A DNA stretch of 64,000 nucleotides, taken from contig CM043950.1 of the NCBI GenBank assembly GCA_014529385.2, positions 154,434,445-154,498,444 on the forward strand. The letters run 5' to 3'. This DNA is from Adiantum capillus-veneris. Taxonomy: Eukaryota; Streptophyta; Polypodiopsida; Polypodiales; Pteridaceae. The position numbers and the translations under genes are program-made. The notes beneath the pieces were generated by a model that saw only the letters and a list, made by a program, of their open reading frames with translations, was not told where the DNA came from and searched no databases. Shown here piece by piece: positions 44,890-55,547 of the stretch. Numbering within the stretch: position 1 is the first letter of the stretch; each line of letters starts with the position of its first letter.

Positions 44890-45448
44890 TATGTTTTCTT
44901 TGTTATATTAGGATGGGTCTTGTGTGTCTGAAGCTTTATTTCAACTACAAACGTTGAAGCTCTAGAGAGTTGGGCTATGGGGACATATTGTTCAACCTCC
45001 TGGACATGCAATGTTTCTGGTTTTATTTCCTCAGGAGGTAATATCTCAGGGACTATGGCTTGAGTGACAAGGCTGAGAGGTTGTTTCTGCATTGTGACAT
45101 TCCCTGTTCCCCAATCAATAGTGCATTTGGTTGCTATCATCCACATGCGTCCTAGGTTTATATGACCTTCCATAGTTCCAACAGGCATGACCAAAAGTCT
45201 TGAGCTACACCCTCATTGTCATAACTGGTAGAACTGTGCCAGATTCCAAAAACCGTGGTTTTTTTCTTGTTGACACCCATGACTTGGATAATACTCTCAG
45301 ATAGAGATAGATTCCCTAACTGACACCACACCCCATATGATAACAGATTATATTTAGCACTCGTGTATAACAAGGCATTATATAGCACTTTCCCATAGGT
45401 GTTATTTAGTTTAATAGGGTATCTAAGAGGTGTGTCAGAGTCCAACAA
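44890..45448 (-). pseudogene. E3b post-integrase protease, catalytic site lost
   Basis: Frames 45158-45448 and 44883-45194 overlap out of phase. ALLYTSAKYNLLSYGVW aligns with ALLDTGAKYNMLSYGVW in E3a, so the catalytic D-T-G is Y-T-S here. The second part holds the NLGRMWMIATKCTIDWG strand. A decayed copy. Confidence 0.7.
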
Positions 45449-45520
45449 ATCATCCTCTGTTTCAACGTGGAATGCATGTGTAACTCCAAGGTTGGCCTCT
45501 CTTTGGTGTCTTATGTGTTG

Positions 45521-46291
45521 CTATCGCTCCTTAGCCTCGGCTTGAGCTTTTATCTTCTTCAATTCTATTTGTGCCTTGGCTGCCTTTTTTTGATGGATGG
45601 CACACAACTCCTCTTGGCTTAAAGGATCATAGTATCTTTTAAATTTTCTCCCATTGAGGAATCCAATGGTTTCAACTCCATCAAGAGTATCCACACGAAT
45701 GGTACCTTGTGGGGTGATTTCACATACTCTATATGGTCCTTTTCCCGCATATTTCAACTTTTTCTTCTTGTTTTGCACTCCATACATAAGGAATTTATCA
45801 CCAACATTGATATCTTTGATTTTTAGATGACGATCAAACCATTTCTTCCTCCTATCTTTCTCCACAAGTGCATTTTGCATAGCCAATTGTATTTCTTCAT
45901 CTAGCCCTCTCAAGGATATATAAGCGCTCAACTAAAGGGTTACCATCCCAACCTTCTTGTAAAGCTACACATAGAGTAGGAATTACAAACTCCCATGGCA
46001 TAACTGCATCTTGGCCATATACCATTTTGAATGGTGTACAATTAATATCCACTTTGTAATAAGTACGATAAGCCCATAGAGTTGAAGTTAGCTTCAAATC
46101 CCAATCTGTGCGAGGAGCTTCCACTGTTTTGGTCAAGATAGAAATTAAGGTCTTGTTAGTGCTCTCAGCTTGGCCATTTGCTTGTGGATAATAAGGTGTG
46201 GACTTATGGTGGGCTATCATGAAGTTAGTAGTGAGTTCTTTTATTACTCCATTTATAAAATGAGTACCATTTTCACTCACAATCTCAAAGG
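45521..46291 (-). pseudogene. int: E3b integrase core end and C-terminal domain
   Basis: Frames 45897-46373 and 45521-45931. Core part: SENGTHFINGV (the second catalytic Asp is replaced: S-E-N against S-D-N in E3a) and NGQAESTNKT with the catalytic Glu. C-terminal part: VGDKFLMYGVQNKKKK and LDGVETIGFLNGRKFKRYYD. The first 27 codons of the upstream frame are LTR-derived, not integrase. Confidence 0.8.
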
Positions 46292-46296
46292 GAGAA

Positions 46297-46879
46297 TGTG
46301 CGCGTCTATCGCACGTGTCAATGCAAGGAACTTGCCGATACACTGTGTGCGAGCCACAAATGGCTCCAAGCACACAACAAGCCTAAACTAGTAAGCTCAA
46401 AGATGGCGATGGTGTGTCACTCACCGCTCTACGCTTGCTGTCGTGGAGGATTCCTCACCGCGAAGAAGAGGGATACGCCGCTACGCTGCGCTCAACCGCC
46501 TCGCCACCATCGTGACGCCATAATGCTCGATCACACACTCTCTCTCTATCTCTCTCTCTCTCTCATGCATACACACACACACAAGGAGATGAAGAAGAAG
46601 AAGATGGAGATGGAGCAAGAGCACTCTTCAATTGCACAAATGAGAGAATCCGTGAATTTTAGGTTTAGTTGACTTTTATATGAGCTCACCCCATTCACAC
46701 TTGGGCTCCCATGCTTAGACAACTAACCCTTAAATGTTCCAGTTAGAGTGCGCCTCTCATCGGGGATCACTCTTAGCCTTTTCCTATTGGACCGACAAGC
46801 CCGGTACCTGACTCTACCAAGTAAAGAATACAACGTCCATCGTAGGTGATAGGGTGTCCGTGAGCCGTGAGGGTTAACA
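46297..46879 (-). repeat. E3a 3' LTR (about 583 bp)
   Basis: Right end GGGTTAACA abuts a polypurine tract. TATAAAAG-like box at 46674-46681 on the minus strand. CT microsatellite at about 46538-46562 (GA in transcript) and CA run at 46570-46580. The left end, TGTGCGCG at 46297, is where E3b integrase sequence stops; it does not match the right end well, so a truncated LTR is possible. Confidence 0.6.
46674..46681 (-). promoter_or_regulatory. TATA box of E3a LTR
   Basis: CATATAAAAG in transcript orientation, about 200 bp from the LTR start. Confidence 0.5.
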
Positions 46880-46891
46880 TACCCCCCTATC
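46880..46891 (-). promoter_or_regulatory. E3a polypurine tract
   Basis: Minus-strand GATAGGGGGGTA directly before the LTR start TGTTAACC. Confidence 0.75.
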
Positions 46892-48245
46892 TGATGTAGA
46901 TTCCATCCTCAGAAGCTATTGAGTTGAAGACCATTTGTTGAGGTGGAAGAGCATTTGAGATGAATGTCCTTAGCCTTCTTCAGTCACTGCAAAATCAAAC
47001 AACATTGGCATAGTAATTGCATTCGCATATACAATTAAAAAGCATATGCAGTTTTAGGCAGACAAATTGATTGGTAGCATAATTCTAAACCATTTGTCAG
47101 CAATAAACATTAAATTGCAATATAACAAACGCATAAACAATTGGAAAGGTAAAAAACTAAATAAGTTCGGGGTCGCTAATTCAACGATCGAAAGGCACTA
47201 AAGATCGACTAATAATACCATGGGTAAGCTTCTTAATTTTCTCTGGTCAATTAAGTTGTTTAATCGCGAGAGCCAAGTATTTCATGTTCGAGGGCTGACT
47301 AGAGGCTATACCTAGAAGACCTTGTAGTTAAGCTACGATAAAAGGAATTTCTCATGAAATCATCACCTGACTGATACCCTTTTCTTTGATCCCCCAAAGT
47401 CTTTTCACATTGATTCAATTTTGATGTGTGTGCTTATTTCGTATGCCTTGGGTTTTTTGCTTTTCAAGGAAAAGCGCCCACACTGGGAACCTCTAGGGCT
47501 CTAGTACCATAGGCGATACATGTGAGTGGAGTACCAAATCAAGCTGAGGTTTCTCTTCCAGATTAAGATTTTACATTGTGGCACTTTGATTTTTTGTTTG
47601 TTCGTTTTCAGCATTTTAATTTTGTAACTTTGGGGGGTCATATAACACTGTTACCCTCCCTAGGCTCATCACACTAGTAAACTCCCTTTTTAATACTTAA
47701 CTTAAAGGTCAATAGGGACTAAGCCCACTAGAAAGCCCTAGTACATTTCACACAATGCTGCCTAAATCAGATTAAGAACCTAAGTAACCATTGATTATTA
47801 GGAAGGCATTCCCCATGGTATTAACTTGAGAATATCTCTAACACCTAGCTTGGTCAAACTAGCTTAGTCGGATTGCTTGATTTTTAAACCTAGACAAGTG
47901 ATTATGACAAAAATTACATTGAATTTAATGTTTGATACTAAGAAAATGCATTGAATATTATGCTACCAATCACAATTCACGTAGACAAACATGGATGCAA
48001 AAATATAAGGGGCAATGCTAATGGACAAGAAACACCTGTTTGTGTTGATGATCACGCTTGATTTGAAAATGGATGAGAGAAAGATTCCATGAAGGTCCAA
48101 ATCCTAACCACAGCAACACGTTCCTGTACACATGAGGAAACACAAATAATACCTCTAGGAGGCACCTCAGTGGGAAAAGGTACCAACACTTATTGAACAC
48201 AATAAAAAAACATAAGGAACCCTAACCTAATTATTTGCACTCCCC
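46892..48245 (-). other. E3a 3' non-coding region
   Basis: About 1.35 kb, AT-rich, no supported ORF, between the acidic ORF and the polypurine tract. No palindrome of the E1/E2 type was found. Confidence 0.6.
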
Positions 48246-48713
48246 CTAGAGAGTCAAGGGAATAGGATATTGGTAGAGATTGGGGGGAAACCCTAAGGCT
48301 AAACCCCTATCCTCGTCATCGAGATAAACAAAGTCATCAGCCATGAGACCATATGTGCCATCCATGTAGTCATGTAAATCTTCTTCTTCATCATAGGTAC
48401 CCATGTTTACTAAGAAGTTCACTAGACGCCTACAGTCATATTGGTCAAAAGGGTAGGCCTGTGCAATGGGAGAAACGATCTCTACTAAGTATGGATCAGT
48501 CGTGGTCAAGAGACATATCAGCCATTCTAACTCCTCGAAATTAATATCACATGCTAGCGTACCTACCAAATCCCATTCACATGCAAGCACCGGAAAGACC
48601 ATGTGAAACATTTGTGAAAAGTAACGAGGGTACCTCTCACCCAAGGCAGGAGTGGATGACTCTAGCGTACTAGCCATATTTGTACATGCAAATAGATGAT
48701 GGTTAGAGTGCAA
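48246..48713 (-). CDS. E3a small acidic ORF (155 aa), unknown
   Basis: An intact frame in the same 3' zone where E2 has its env-position ORF. Acidic overall, with INFEELEWLICLL, YPFDQYDCRRLVNFL and a very acidic stretch (YDEEEDLHDYMDG). It weakly recalls the two ORFs upstream of gag in E4 (LSFEEFQPFLELINSLPF), but spacing differs and the match may be chance. The first Met near 48713 may not be the real start; MASTLES 12 codons later is an alternative. No known domain. Confidence 0.4.
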   Translation of the reverse strand: MHSNHHLFACTNMASTLESSTPALGERYPRYFSQMFHMVFPVLACEWDLVGTLACDINFEELEWLICLLTTTDPYLVEIVSPIAQAYPFDQYDCRRLVNFLVNMGTYDEEEDLHDYMDGTYGLMADDFVYLDDEDRGLALGFPPNLYQYPIPLTL

Positions 48714-48923
48714 ATATTACAAGGATCTTGTTCTTGTGCATAATGTGTTTTTATGATTTTGTGTTATGGATCTTGCTCTTTTACTTATTTATCTTGTTTT
48801 TTGAGTATAAGGCTTTATATATACATTCCCTAAGATTGGAGACTGAGAGGTCAGGGAGGAAGGTTGAGAGGGAAGCAAGTGAATGATGGATGTCAGCAAA
48901 CACTCCCCCCTTCCTTGGGTAGA

Positions 48924-49605
48924 TCATACCTTTTGGAATGATGTTGTCACCTTTTGAAACCAATTGTTCCAAGTTGTTATGGGTGAAGGCTTTAACCAAT
49001 AGTTTTCCACCGCCCTATGCGTTTCATCTAGTTGCAAGGGTGGTAAGGTACTCTCCCATGATTTTATTTGCAACCTTGTTGTAGGTGGTGAACTTACAAC
49101 GGGAGGTGCAAACTCTTTCTTGCTTGTATGGATATGTACAATGGTAGGTGGAGGTTGTGTCGAAGCTTCTATTTCCATATAGGAACTACATGAAGAGCAA
49201 GAAGCTTCATTTGATTTCCTTGTTCCTGAGCTAGGTGGAACAAATCGTCCTTTCTTTGGTACCCAAACTAGCTCTGGAGCAGGTGTGTAGCATTCCGTGA
49301 TTTTTTTCTTTCCACGATCTTCAATTTATTTTGGAGCCACACGATTGAGCTCAAATGGACAAGTAAGAGCACAATTTACATTTTGGCACCCAGATTTGAT
49401 CATTTCCTTTATAGTAGCCTTGGGCTTCCAATAGTTTTTTAGGAATCCAATGCAACGTTTCTTTACATTTCTTGGGGCGAATGGAACGTCTCTTACCAGG
49501 CTCCTGTCTTTTAGCATTGGCTATGGTCGCTAAATAAGCTTGAGGGAACCACTTGTATTTTTCCTTTTTTATATTGGGATGGGTCTTGTGTGTCTCAAGC
49601 TTTAT
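48924..49605 (-). pseudogene. E3a W-x-P-K domain, interrupted
   Basis: After the protease stop the same phase continues with KWFPQAY, HWIPKKL and QIWVPKC; after further stops comes LVWVPKK near 49250. It then runs into a Pro/Ser-rich tail (48924-49178) with NNWFQK. Same position and motif type as 21876-22454 in E2. The frame has at least three stops. Confidence 0.6.
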
Positions 49606-50166
49606 TTAAACTACATCAGTTGAAGCTCTAGAGAGTTGGGCTATGGGTACATATGGTTCAACCTCTTGGACATACAATGTTTTGGGTTTTATTTCCTTAA
49701 AAGGCAATATCTCAGGGACTATGGCTTGAGTGGCAGGGCTAAGAGTTGGTTTTTGTGTTGTGACACCCCCTGTCCCCCAATCAATAGTGCATTTGCTCGC
49801 TATCATCCACGTGCGTTCTAGGTTTATATTACCCTCCATAGTTCCAACATGCATGACCAAAAAGTATTGAGCTACAACCCCATTGTCATAACTGACAGAA
49901 GTGTGCCAGATTCCAAAAACTGAAGTTTTTTTCTTGTTGACACCCTTGACTTGGATAATACTCTTAGATAGAGGTGGCTTCCCTAACTGACACCACACCC
50001 CATATGATAGCATATTATATTTAGCACCCGTGTCCAATAAGGCGTTTTATAGCACTTTTCCATATGTGCTATTTAGCTCAATAGGGTATCGTAGAGGTGT
50101 GTCAGAGTCCAACCAATCCTCATCAGTTTCAACGTGGAATGCATGTGTGACTCCAAGGTTAGCCTC
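49606..50166 (-). pseudogene. E3a aspartic protease after integrase
   Basis: In phase with the integrase frame, separated by TGA at 50167 and by TAA near 50040. ALLDTGAKYNMLSYGVW has the catalytic D-T-G; VKGVNKKKTSVFGIWH and NLERTWMIASKCTIDWG follow. The latter aligns with LLGQPWQKQYNAMIDW of the E2 second protease. The TAA is a Tyr codon in E3b, so it is a private mutation. It seems to be the only protease of this element. Confidence 0.75.
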
Positions 50167-52503
50167 TCATTTTCGTCTTATGCGTTGGTGTCGCTCCTTA
50201 GCCTCAGCTTGAGTTTGTATCTTCTTCAATTCTATTTGTGCCTTGGCTGCCTTTTTTGTATGGATGGCACATAGCTCCTCTTGGCTTAAAGGATCATAGT
50301 ATCTTTTATATTTTCTCCCATTGAGGAATCCAATGGTTTCAACTCTATCAAGAGTCTCCACACGAATGGTTCCTTGTGGGGTGATCTCACATACTCTATA
50401 TGGTCCTTTTCTCGCATATTTCAACTTTTTCTTTTCGTTACGTACTCCATACATAAGGACTTTATCACCAACATTGATATCTTTGTTCTTTAGATGACGG
50501 TCAAACCATTTCTTCCTCCTATCTTTCTCCACAAGTGCATTTTGCACAGCTAATTGCCTCTCTTCATCTAGCCTTTCAAGGATATAAAATCGCTCAACTA
50601 AGGGGTTACCATCCCAACCTTCTTGAGAAGCTACTTGAAGACTAGGAACGACAAACTCCCATGGCATAACCGCTTCTTGTCCATACACCATCTTAAATGG
50701 TGTGCAGTTAATGGAAACTTTGTACGCAGTACGATAAGCCCATAGAGCTGATGTAAGCTTTAAATCCCAATCTGTGCGATGATCTTCCACCGTTTTGGTC
50801 AAGATAGAGATTAAGGTCTTGTTGGTGCTCTCAGCTTGGCCATTTGCTTGTGGATAATAAGGTGTGGACTTATGGTGAGCTATCATAAAGTTGGTAGTGA
50901 GTTCTTTTATTACTCCATTTATAAAATGAGTACCATTGTCACTCACAATCTCAAAGGGACAACCAAATCTTGTAATAATGTTCTCAAAGAGAAACTTGGC
51001 AGTTGATTTTGCATCGGCCTTACGTGTCGCCCTGGATTCCGCCCACTTTGTCACATAGTCAGTGGCAACGATAATATATCGAGATTGAGTGCTACGAGCT
51101 GCCGGACTGATTGGGCCTACAAAGTCCAAACCCCAATCTTCAAATGGTTGAGTCACTTTAACAGGATGTAAGGGCATCCTATCCTTTCGTTGTGTGATCT
51201 TGTAATATTGGCATTCATCACATCCTTTTGCAAAAAGTGATGCATCCTTAAATAAGGTAGGCCACCAATAGCCTAATTGCAACACCTTTCTAGCTGTTAG
51301 TTCCCCTAAGAAATGTCCTCCGGCTATACCCATGTGGGCTTCTTGCAGTATGTATAAATACTCATCCTCACGGGCACAACGTCTAAGAATATCATCCTTC
51401 CCTAGCCTGTAGAGAGTTCCTGCAATGAGAGAGTAAGGTTCACATTCTTTTAACAGTTTTGGAGCTATGTCTTTACGAAGCTCTTTGGGTGGAAAACCAT
51501 TAACTAGAAAGTTCACAATCTTCTCACTCCATTCAGGTATGGTTTCAACTAGGAATAGAGAAGTATCGGAAAACTCATTATCGACTCCCGTAGGGGCTTC
51601 ACCATTGGGTATGCGAGACAAATGATCCGCCATGACATGTCTTTTACCAGGTCTCACCACAACAACGATAAAATCAAACTCAAGGAGAATTAACAACCAT
51701 CGTGTAATTCTTCCCGTGGAACAAGGTTTATTTACTAGATACAACAAGGCTTGATGATCAACACAGAACACAAACTTGCTGGCTAGAAGGTAGTAGCAAA
51801 ATTTCTTCACTGCATAAATCATACCTAAACCTTCTCGCTCTGTAGTGGTGTAGTTTCTCTCGGCATCATTCAATTGACGACTTGCAAAGCTAATGGGGTA
51901 GTCCAATTTATGTTCTCCTGGTTGAGCTAGAACACACCCAATAGCAAAGTTTGATGCATCAATATGCACATGGAAAATTACATTCCAATCAGGCACTCGT
52001 AGAATAGGAGCGCTAGTCAAGGTCTTTTTCAATGACTCATAAGCATGGTCACACTCCGCAGTCCATTGGAACTCAATAAGAAGCTTGTACAAAGGACGAG
52101 CTATCTCGGCAAAGTTTAAAATAAACCGTCGGTAATAACCAACATGGCCAATGAACCTTTGAACTCCTTTATAGTTTGTAGGTGGTGGCAATTCAGCAAT
52201 GGCTTTAATTTTTCTCTCATCTGTGGAAATCCCATTTTTGGACACTATATGCCCCAAAATGACTCCATGTTTAACCCAAAATTGGCATTTGAAAGGGTTT
52301 AAGGAGATGCGATACAATCTACACTTCTCAAAAACTTTTTGTAAGCATGATAGATGTTCTTTCCAAGAGGAATAAACACAAAGGTCATCTAAGAAAGCTT
52401 CACAAAACTCCCTCAAATATTCTCTAAAAGCAGTGTTTACTAATCTTTGAAAGGTAGCAGGGGCATTGGTTAAGCCAAAAGCCATAACACAAAATGGGAA
52501 CAC
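50167..52503 (-). pseudogene. pol: E3a pol: RT C-part, RNase H, integrase
   Basis: A 778-codon frame. It starts inside RT (FCVMAFGLTNAPATFQ, then FLDDLCVYSS with the catalytic Asp pair near residue 40). RNase H follows at about 160-260 (HVHIDASNFAIGC, VDHQALL, MADHLSR). One HHCC zinc module is near 395-450 (EAHMGIAGGHF...CDECQ). The integrase core (WGLDFVGP, SDNGTHF, NGQAESTNK) is at about 475-640, and the C-terminal domain has VGDKVLMYGVRNEKKK. All catalytic motifs are intact over the whole frame. Unlike E1 and E2 it has only a single zinc module. Confidence 0.9.
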
Positions 52504-52557
52504 TCCAAATTCGGTTATAAAGGCTATTTTAGCTTGGTCCTCCAGTGCAATTGTGAT

Positions 52558-53121
52558 TTAATTGTAGCCAGAGTACCCATCTAAAAAGCGATAAGCTTCC
52601 TTCCCTGCAACTCTTTCAAGCACATGTTCTGAATATGGCAAGGGGTAATGGTCCCTCCTAGTGGCGGCATTGACCTTCTTGAGATCCATGCACACTCTGA
52701 GTTTCCCATTCTTTTTTGGCACAATCACTATTGGAGACACCCATTCTGAGTGCTCAATAGGGTATATGAATCCGCATTCCACAAGATTTTCAATCTCTTC
52801 TTGAACGATTTTTGCATATTTAGGATTCATTTGGTAGGGTCGTTGCTGAACTGGTTTAGCCATGCTATTCATGGGTATTGTGTGTTGCACCACGGAAGGT
52901 GGAACACCTTTCATATCATGATATGTCCAGGAAAATATATCCCTGAATTCCTTGAGAAGTTCTTTAAGTACACACTCCTCAGTCTTTGTCAAATCTTGGG
53001 CAATAAAAACAGGTTTGGACTCTTCTCCTGGGTCTGCTAACGCTATTTTCTTAACTATCCATGGACCGTCATAGAATCCATTGCTCCCATCGATAGGTTT
53101 TCTTTGAGCCTTTGTATACAA
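52558..53121 (-). pseudogene. pol: E3a RT N-terminal part
   Basis: 187 codons in phase with the following pol frame, one TAA apart (the stop replaces Gln in FLDGYSGYNQ). It contains WTYHDMKGVPPSVVQHTIPM, VSPIVIVPKKNGKLRVCMD and AYRFLDGYSGYN. The segment DGPWIVKKIALADPGE matches YDGPEDAKKVDLAAPGE of E2. Confidence 0.88.
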
Positions 53122-53253
53122 AACCTTACGTTTCTCTGTGGTGTAGGATTTGAAATGTTCAGGAGCAGGGTGTAAGTCTGTGGGGTCCTATTGTTCTGTG
53201 GACTGTGATCTCACTTCCGATTCCTTTTGTTGTTGAGCTAACTCTCGATTTTG

Positions 53254-54375
53254 TCATCTCCTTACCATACGGCTCAAACTTGGCTTCTCTGTAGCCTCTA
53301 GTTGTGCGATGTCAATGGGTTGCGGACTACAGCACATAACGCTTTGAAGGTATTCACCCCAGTTATCTACCAACTTCCGATGAGCATCACATGTCCCTAT
53401 ATAATTAAGCCATTCCGCGGTAGATTTCTTTTCATTTATTCTAGCATTCACATTTGCTCGATATCGTCGCCTCTTATATCTCTTACTCTGCTTGTTTAAT
53501 TCTTGATTACGACCGATCTCTAGTGAAGAGTCACTAGATGAATCACTACTTGTGTCTTCTGCTCCCTTGGATAGATTGTCATCTAGGTTACCACTGGGCC
53601 CTGGATGGTTTGTCCCCACATTTGCAGTAAGATTTAACTCAAATTCTTCATCCTCAGAGTCAATTTGAATTGATGATTCTGACCCCAAATCGTGTGAGCT
53701 ATAGTCTTGTGAGGCGCTACTGCTTCCAATGCCAATCAAACTTTCATCTTGTAGGTCATCAGAAGCTATATGCATTTCTTCTAGCATATTTAAGGGTCTA
53801 TGGACTTGGTGAGGTTATTGTTGTGTAGGGAACACGATGTCTGTAATCTAGATCTGCCTAGGTCCTGGTTCTAGATCCCTTTGGGTATCTTCTACCAAAC
53901 TCCTTAATTGCTTGACTCGCTCAATCTCCTCTGTAGGGTTTGGATAAGTTCCTATCTTCTTCTTGGATCCTGGCCATTGTGGCTCATGAAGATCTTCCTT
54001 GTTGGTTTCTATCTTAGTGGTCGTTTTGGTCTCCATGGTTTCACGTGAATCAGAATCCTCTTCAGCGTCGTTCATATATACACGGTCGTCACCAGTCCCT
54101 ATGTTGGTCTTTGAATTGGAGTCTGACTTCGTTGCTTTTTGCGATCTCTTCCTTCGTGTTTTCTTCTTTTTCTGAGATTGGGCAATTGATGCCGTGTCTC
54201 TTTTCTCAAGAATATAATTTTGTTTTTGGAGCATCGATCGTGTGAGTACATTTACTGGTACCACATGCATACTTTGTGATGGCTCCTTGGTAACTTCAAT
54301 CAAGTTTAATGGCATGATCTTTGGTGCATTTGGATATGATTTGGACATTGGGCAATCAAATGATCTATGCCACAT
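53254..54375 (-). pseudogene. E3a gag-RT linker without protease
   Basis: Two frames in one phase (53848-54375 and 53254-53787), also in phase with RT. The first is basic (QKKKKTRRKRSQK) then acidic; the second is Ser/Asp/Glu-rich (GAEDTSSDSSSDSS) and then basic (RYKRRRYRANVNAR), like the end of the E2 protease-RT linker (RYRAKRKTK). Neither contains a D-[ST]-G motif nor an LGRP-like loop. Stops between the pieces are TAG, TAA, TGA and TAG. Confidence 0.7.
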
Positions 54376-54593
54376 CGATTACACATGAGTATCGGCATTG
54401 TAGACGTGCTTGCTTGATTGGTTTGCATTAGTGTGGCGTTGTTTTGTAGCCTAATAGGACACTCGGCTACACGATGTGGACCTCCACACTCATAGCATTC
54501 AAGAGGTGGTGTCTTAGCAGTGTAATTGATATTTTGGCCTCTTGCCGCTGAGGCGGTCCGGGGTGGGCAACAAGAAGAGCAACCTCTAGACAC
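54306..54593 (-). pseudogene. gag: E3a gag zinc knuckles, 5'-truncated
   Basis: Two CCHC knuckles, CYECGGPHRVAEC and CNRCGIDHLIAQC, equivalent to the last part of E2 gag. Upstream residues (GQNINYTAKTPP) may still be gag; beyond about 54545 the sequence no longer reads as gag. Out of phase with the linker frame by an indel near 54310-54375. Confidence 0.8.
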
Positions 54594-54595
54594 CC

Positions 54596-54807
54596 TTCAA
54601 GGCTCCCGTGCTGCTCAATGGGGCTGGGGCACAACACAACACAAACCAAAACAACAAACCCACAGCCAAATCCCAACTACACAAGGGGCACCACCTAGTT
54701 TAAGAGTGAACTAGGACGCAAAAGAGGAGAATCGTTAGAGCAACCCACAAACAAGCAAGGAATTTACACTAACCCTAACACCAATGGAACACTCTCACAC
54801 ACTAAAA

Positions 54808-54883
<76 letters not shown>

Positions 54884-55330
54884 TGCTCGGGCTACTTTGA
54901 AACGTATCGGCAATGATCAAGCAAACACAACTATATATTTAAGAAAGAGAGAGAAAGGGGGAGGGGGTGCTTGTTGCATTAATACCTTCTTACAAATCTG
55001 TCATGACAAATCAAAGTGAGATTAGTATTTGTTCAACATAGCTTGCGTAAATTTCACCACAACACATCACAAAAAAAGCCACCCCAATCACTGTCTTAAA
55101 GCCAGGGGAGTCCTCTCCACCCTGTCGCCCTCTTACAGTATGTGGGATTTATGGCTAGATTGATGACAACACCAGAGACAAGCTATCAAGAACTTAACAA
55201 AAAACACCAAGACACTTACGCATCATTGTTGTCCATTACTTCACGTTGGAAGGGAGACAAAGTATCCAAGCTTAGTCCAAATCCACCCTCCTTGATTCAG
55301 CAAATGTTGGGCTTACACTAGTAGGAGAAA
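54596..55330. other. Unclassified region with long GA repeat
   Basis: No supported ORF. Contains the GA microsatellite at 54811-54880 and a TATA-like CTATATATTTAAG near 54930 on the plus strand. It may be part of an LTR, but no ends could be paired. Confidence 0.4.
54811..54880. repeat. (GA)35 microsatellite
   Basis: 70 bp of GA dinucleotides, the longest in the window. Confidence 0.97.
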
Positions 55331-55540
55331 TGATAGATTTCCTACTCTCAATTGAATGATCACTCTCTCTCTTACAATGGCATAGAGTTCCCTTGCTAAT
55401 CTCCTATTACAACACATGCACATGCATAAGACAATGAGCTTCCACTCAAGAGCTCCTTCTAGAGAGGTTGAGCTTGGCTTCTCAAGCTATAGCATAGTGC
55501 TCTTCCTTATGGCTCCCCCTTTGTGCAAGCTACACCCTCC

Positions 55541-55547
55541 TTTTATA
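55541..55547 (-). promoter_or_regulatory. TATA box of E4 LTR
   Basis: Minus-strand GCTATAAAAGGAGGGTG, a good plant core promoter sequence. Confidence 0.6.

Larger units (their letters stand above)
44890..46291 (-). mobile_element. E3b: integrase fragment of a gypsy element
   Basis: Closely related to 49570-50950 of E3a. It begins inside the integrase core (FEIVSENGTHF) at about 46291, next to the E3a LTR, and ends near 44890 beside a LINE fragment. It includes the integrase C-terminal domain and the post-integrase protease. Confidence 0.8.
46297..54595 (-). mobile_element. E3a: Ty3/gypsy element, 5'-truncated
   Basis: Minus-strand order from the right: end of gag (zinc knuckles), linker, RT, RNase H, integrase, post-integrase protease, W-x-P-K domain, small acidic ORF, polypurine tract, 3' LTR. 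The gag N-terminus, leader, primer site and 5' LTR are absent. Nearly all pol is in one phase, interrupted by stops at Gln/Arg positions. I see no protease between gag and RT. Confidence 0.85.
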
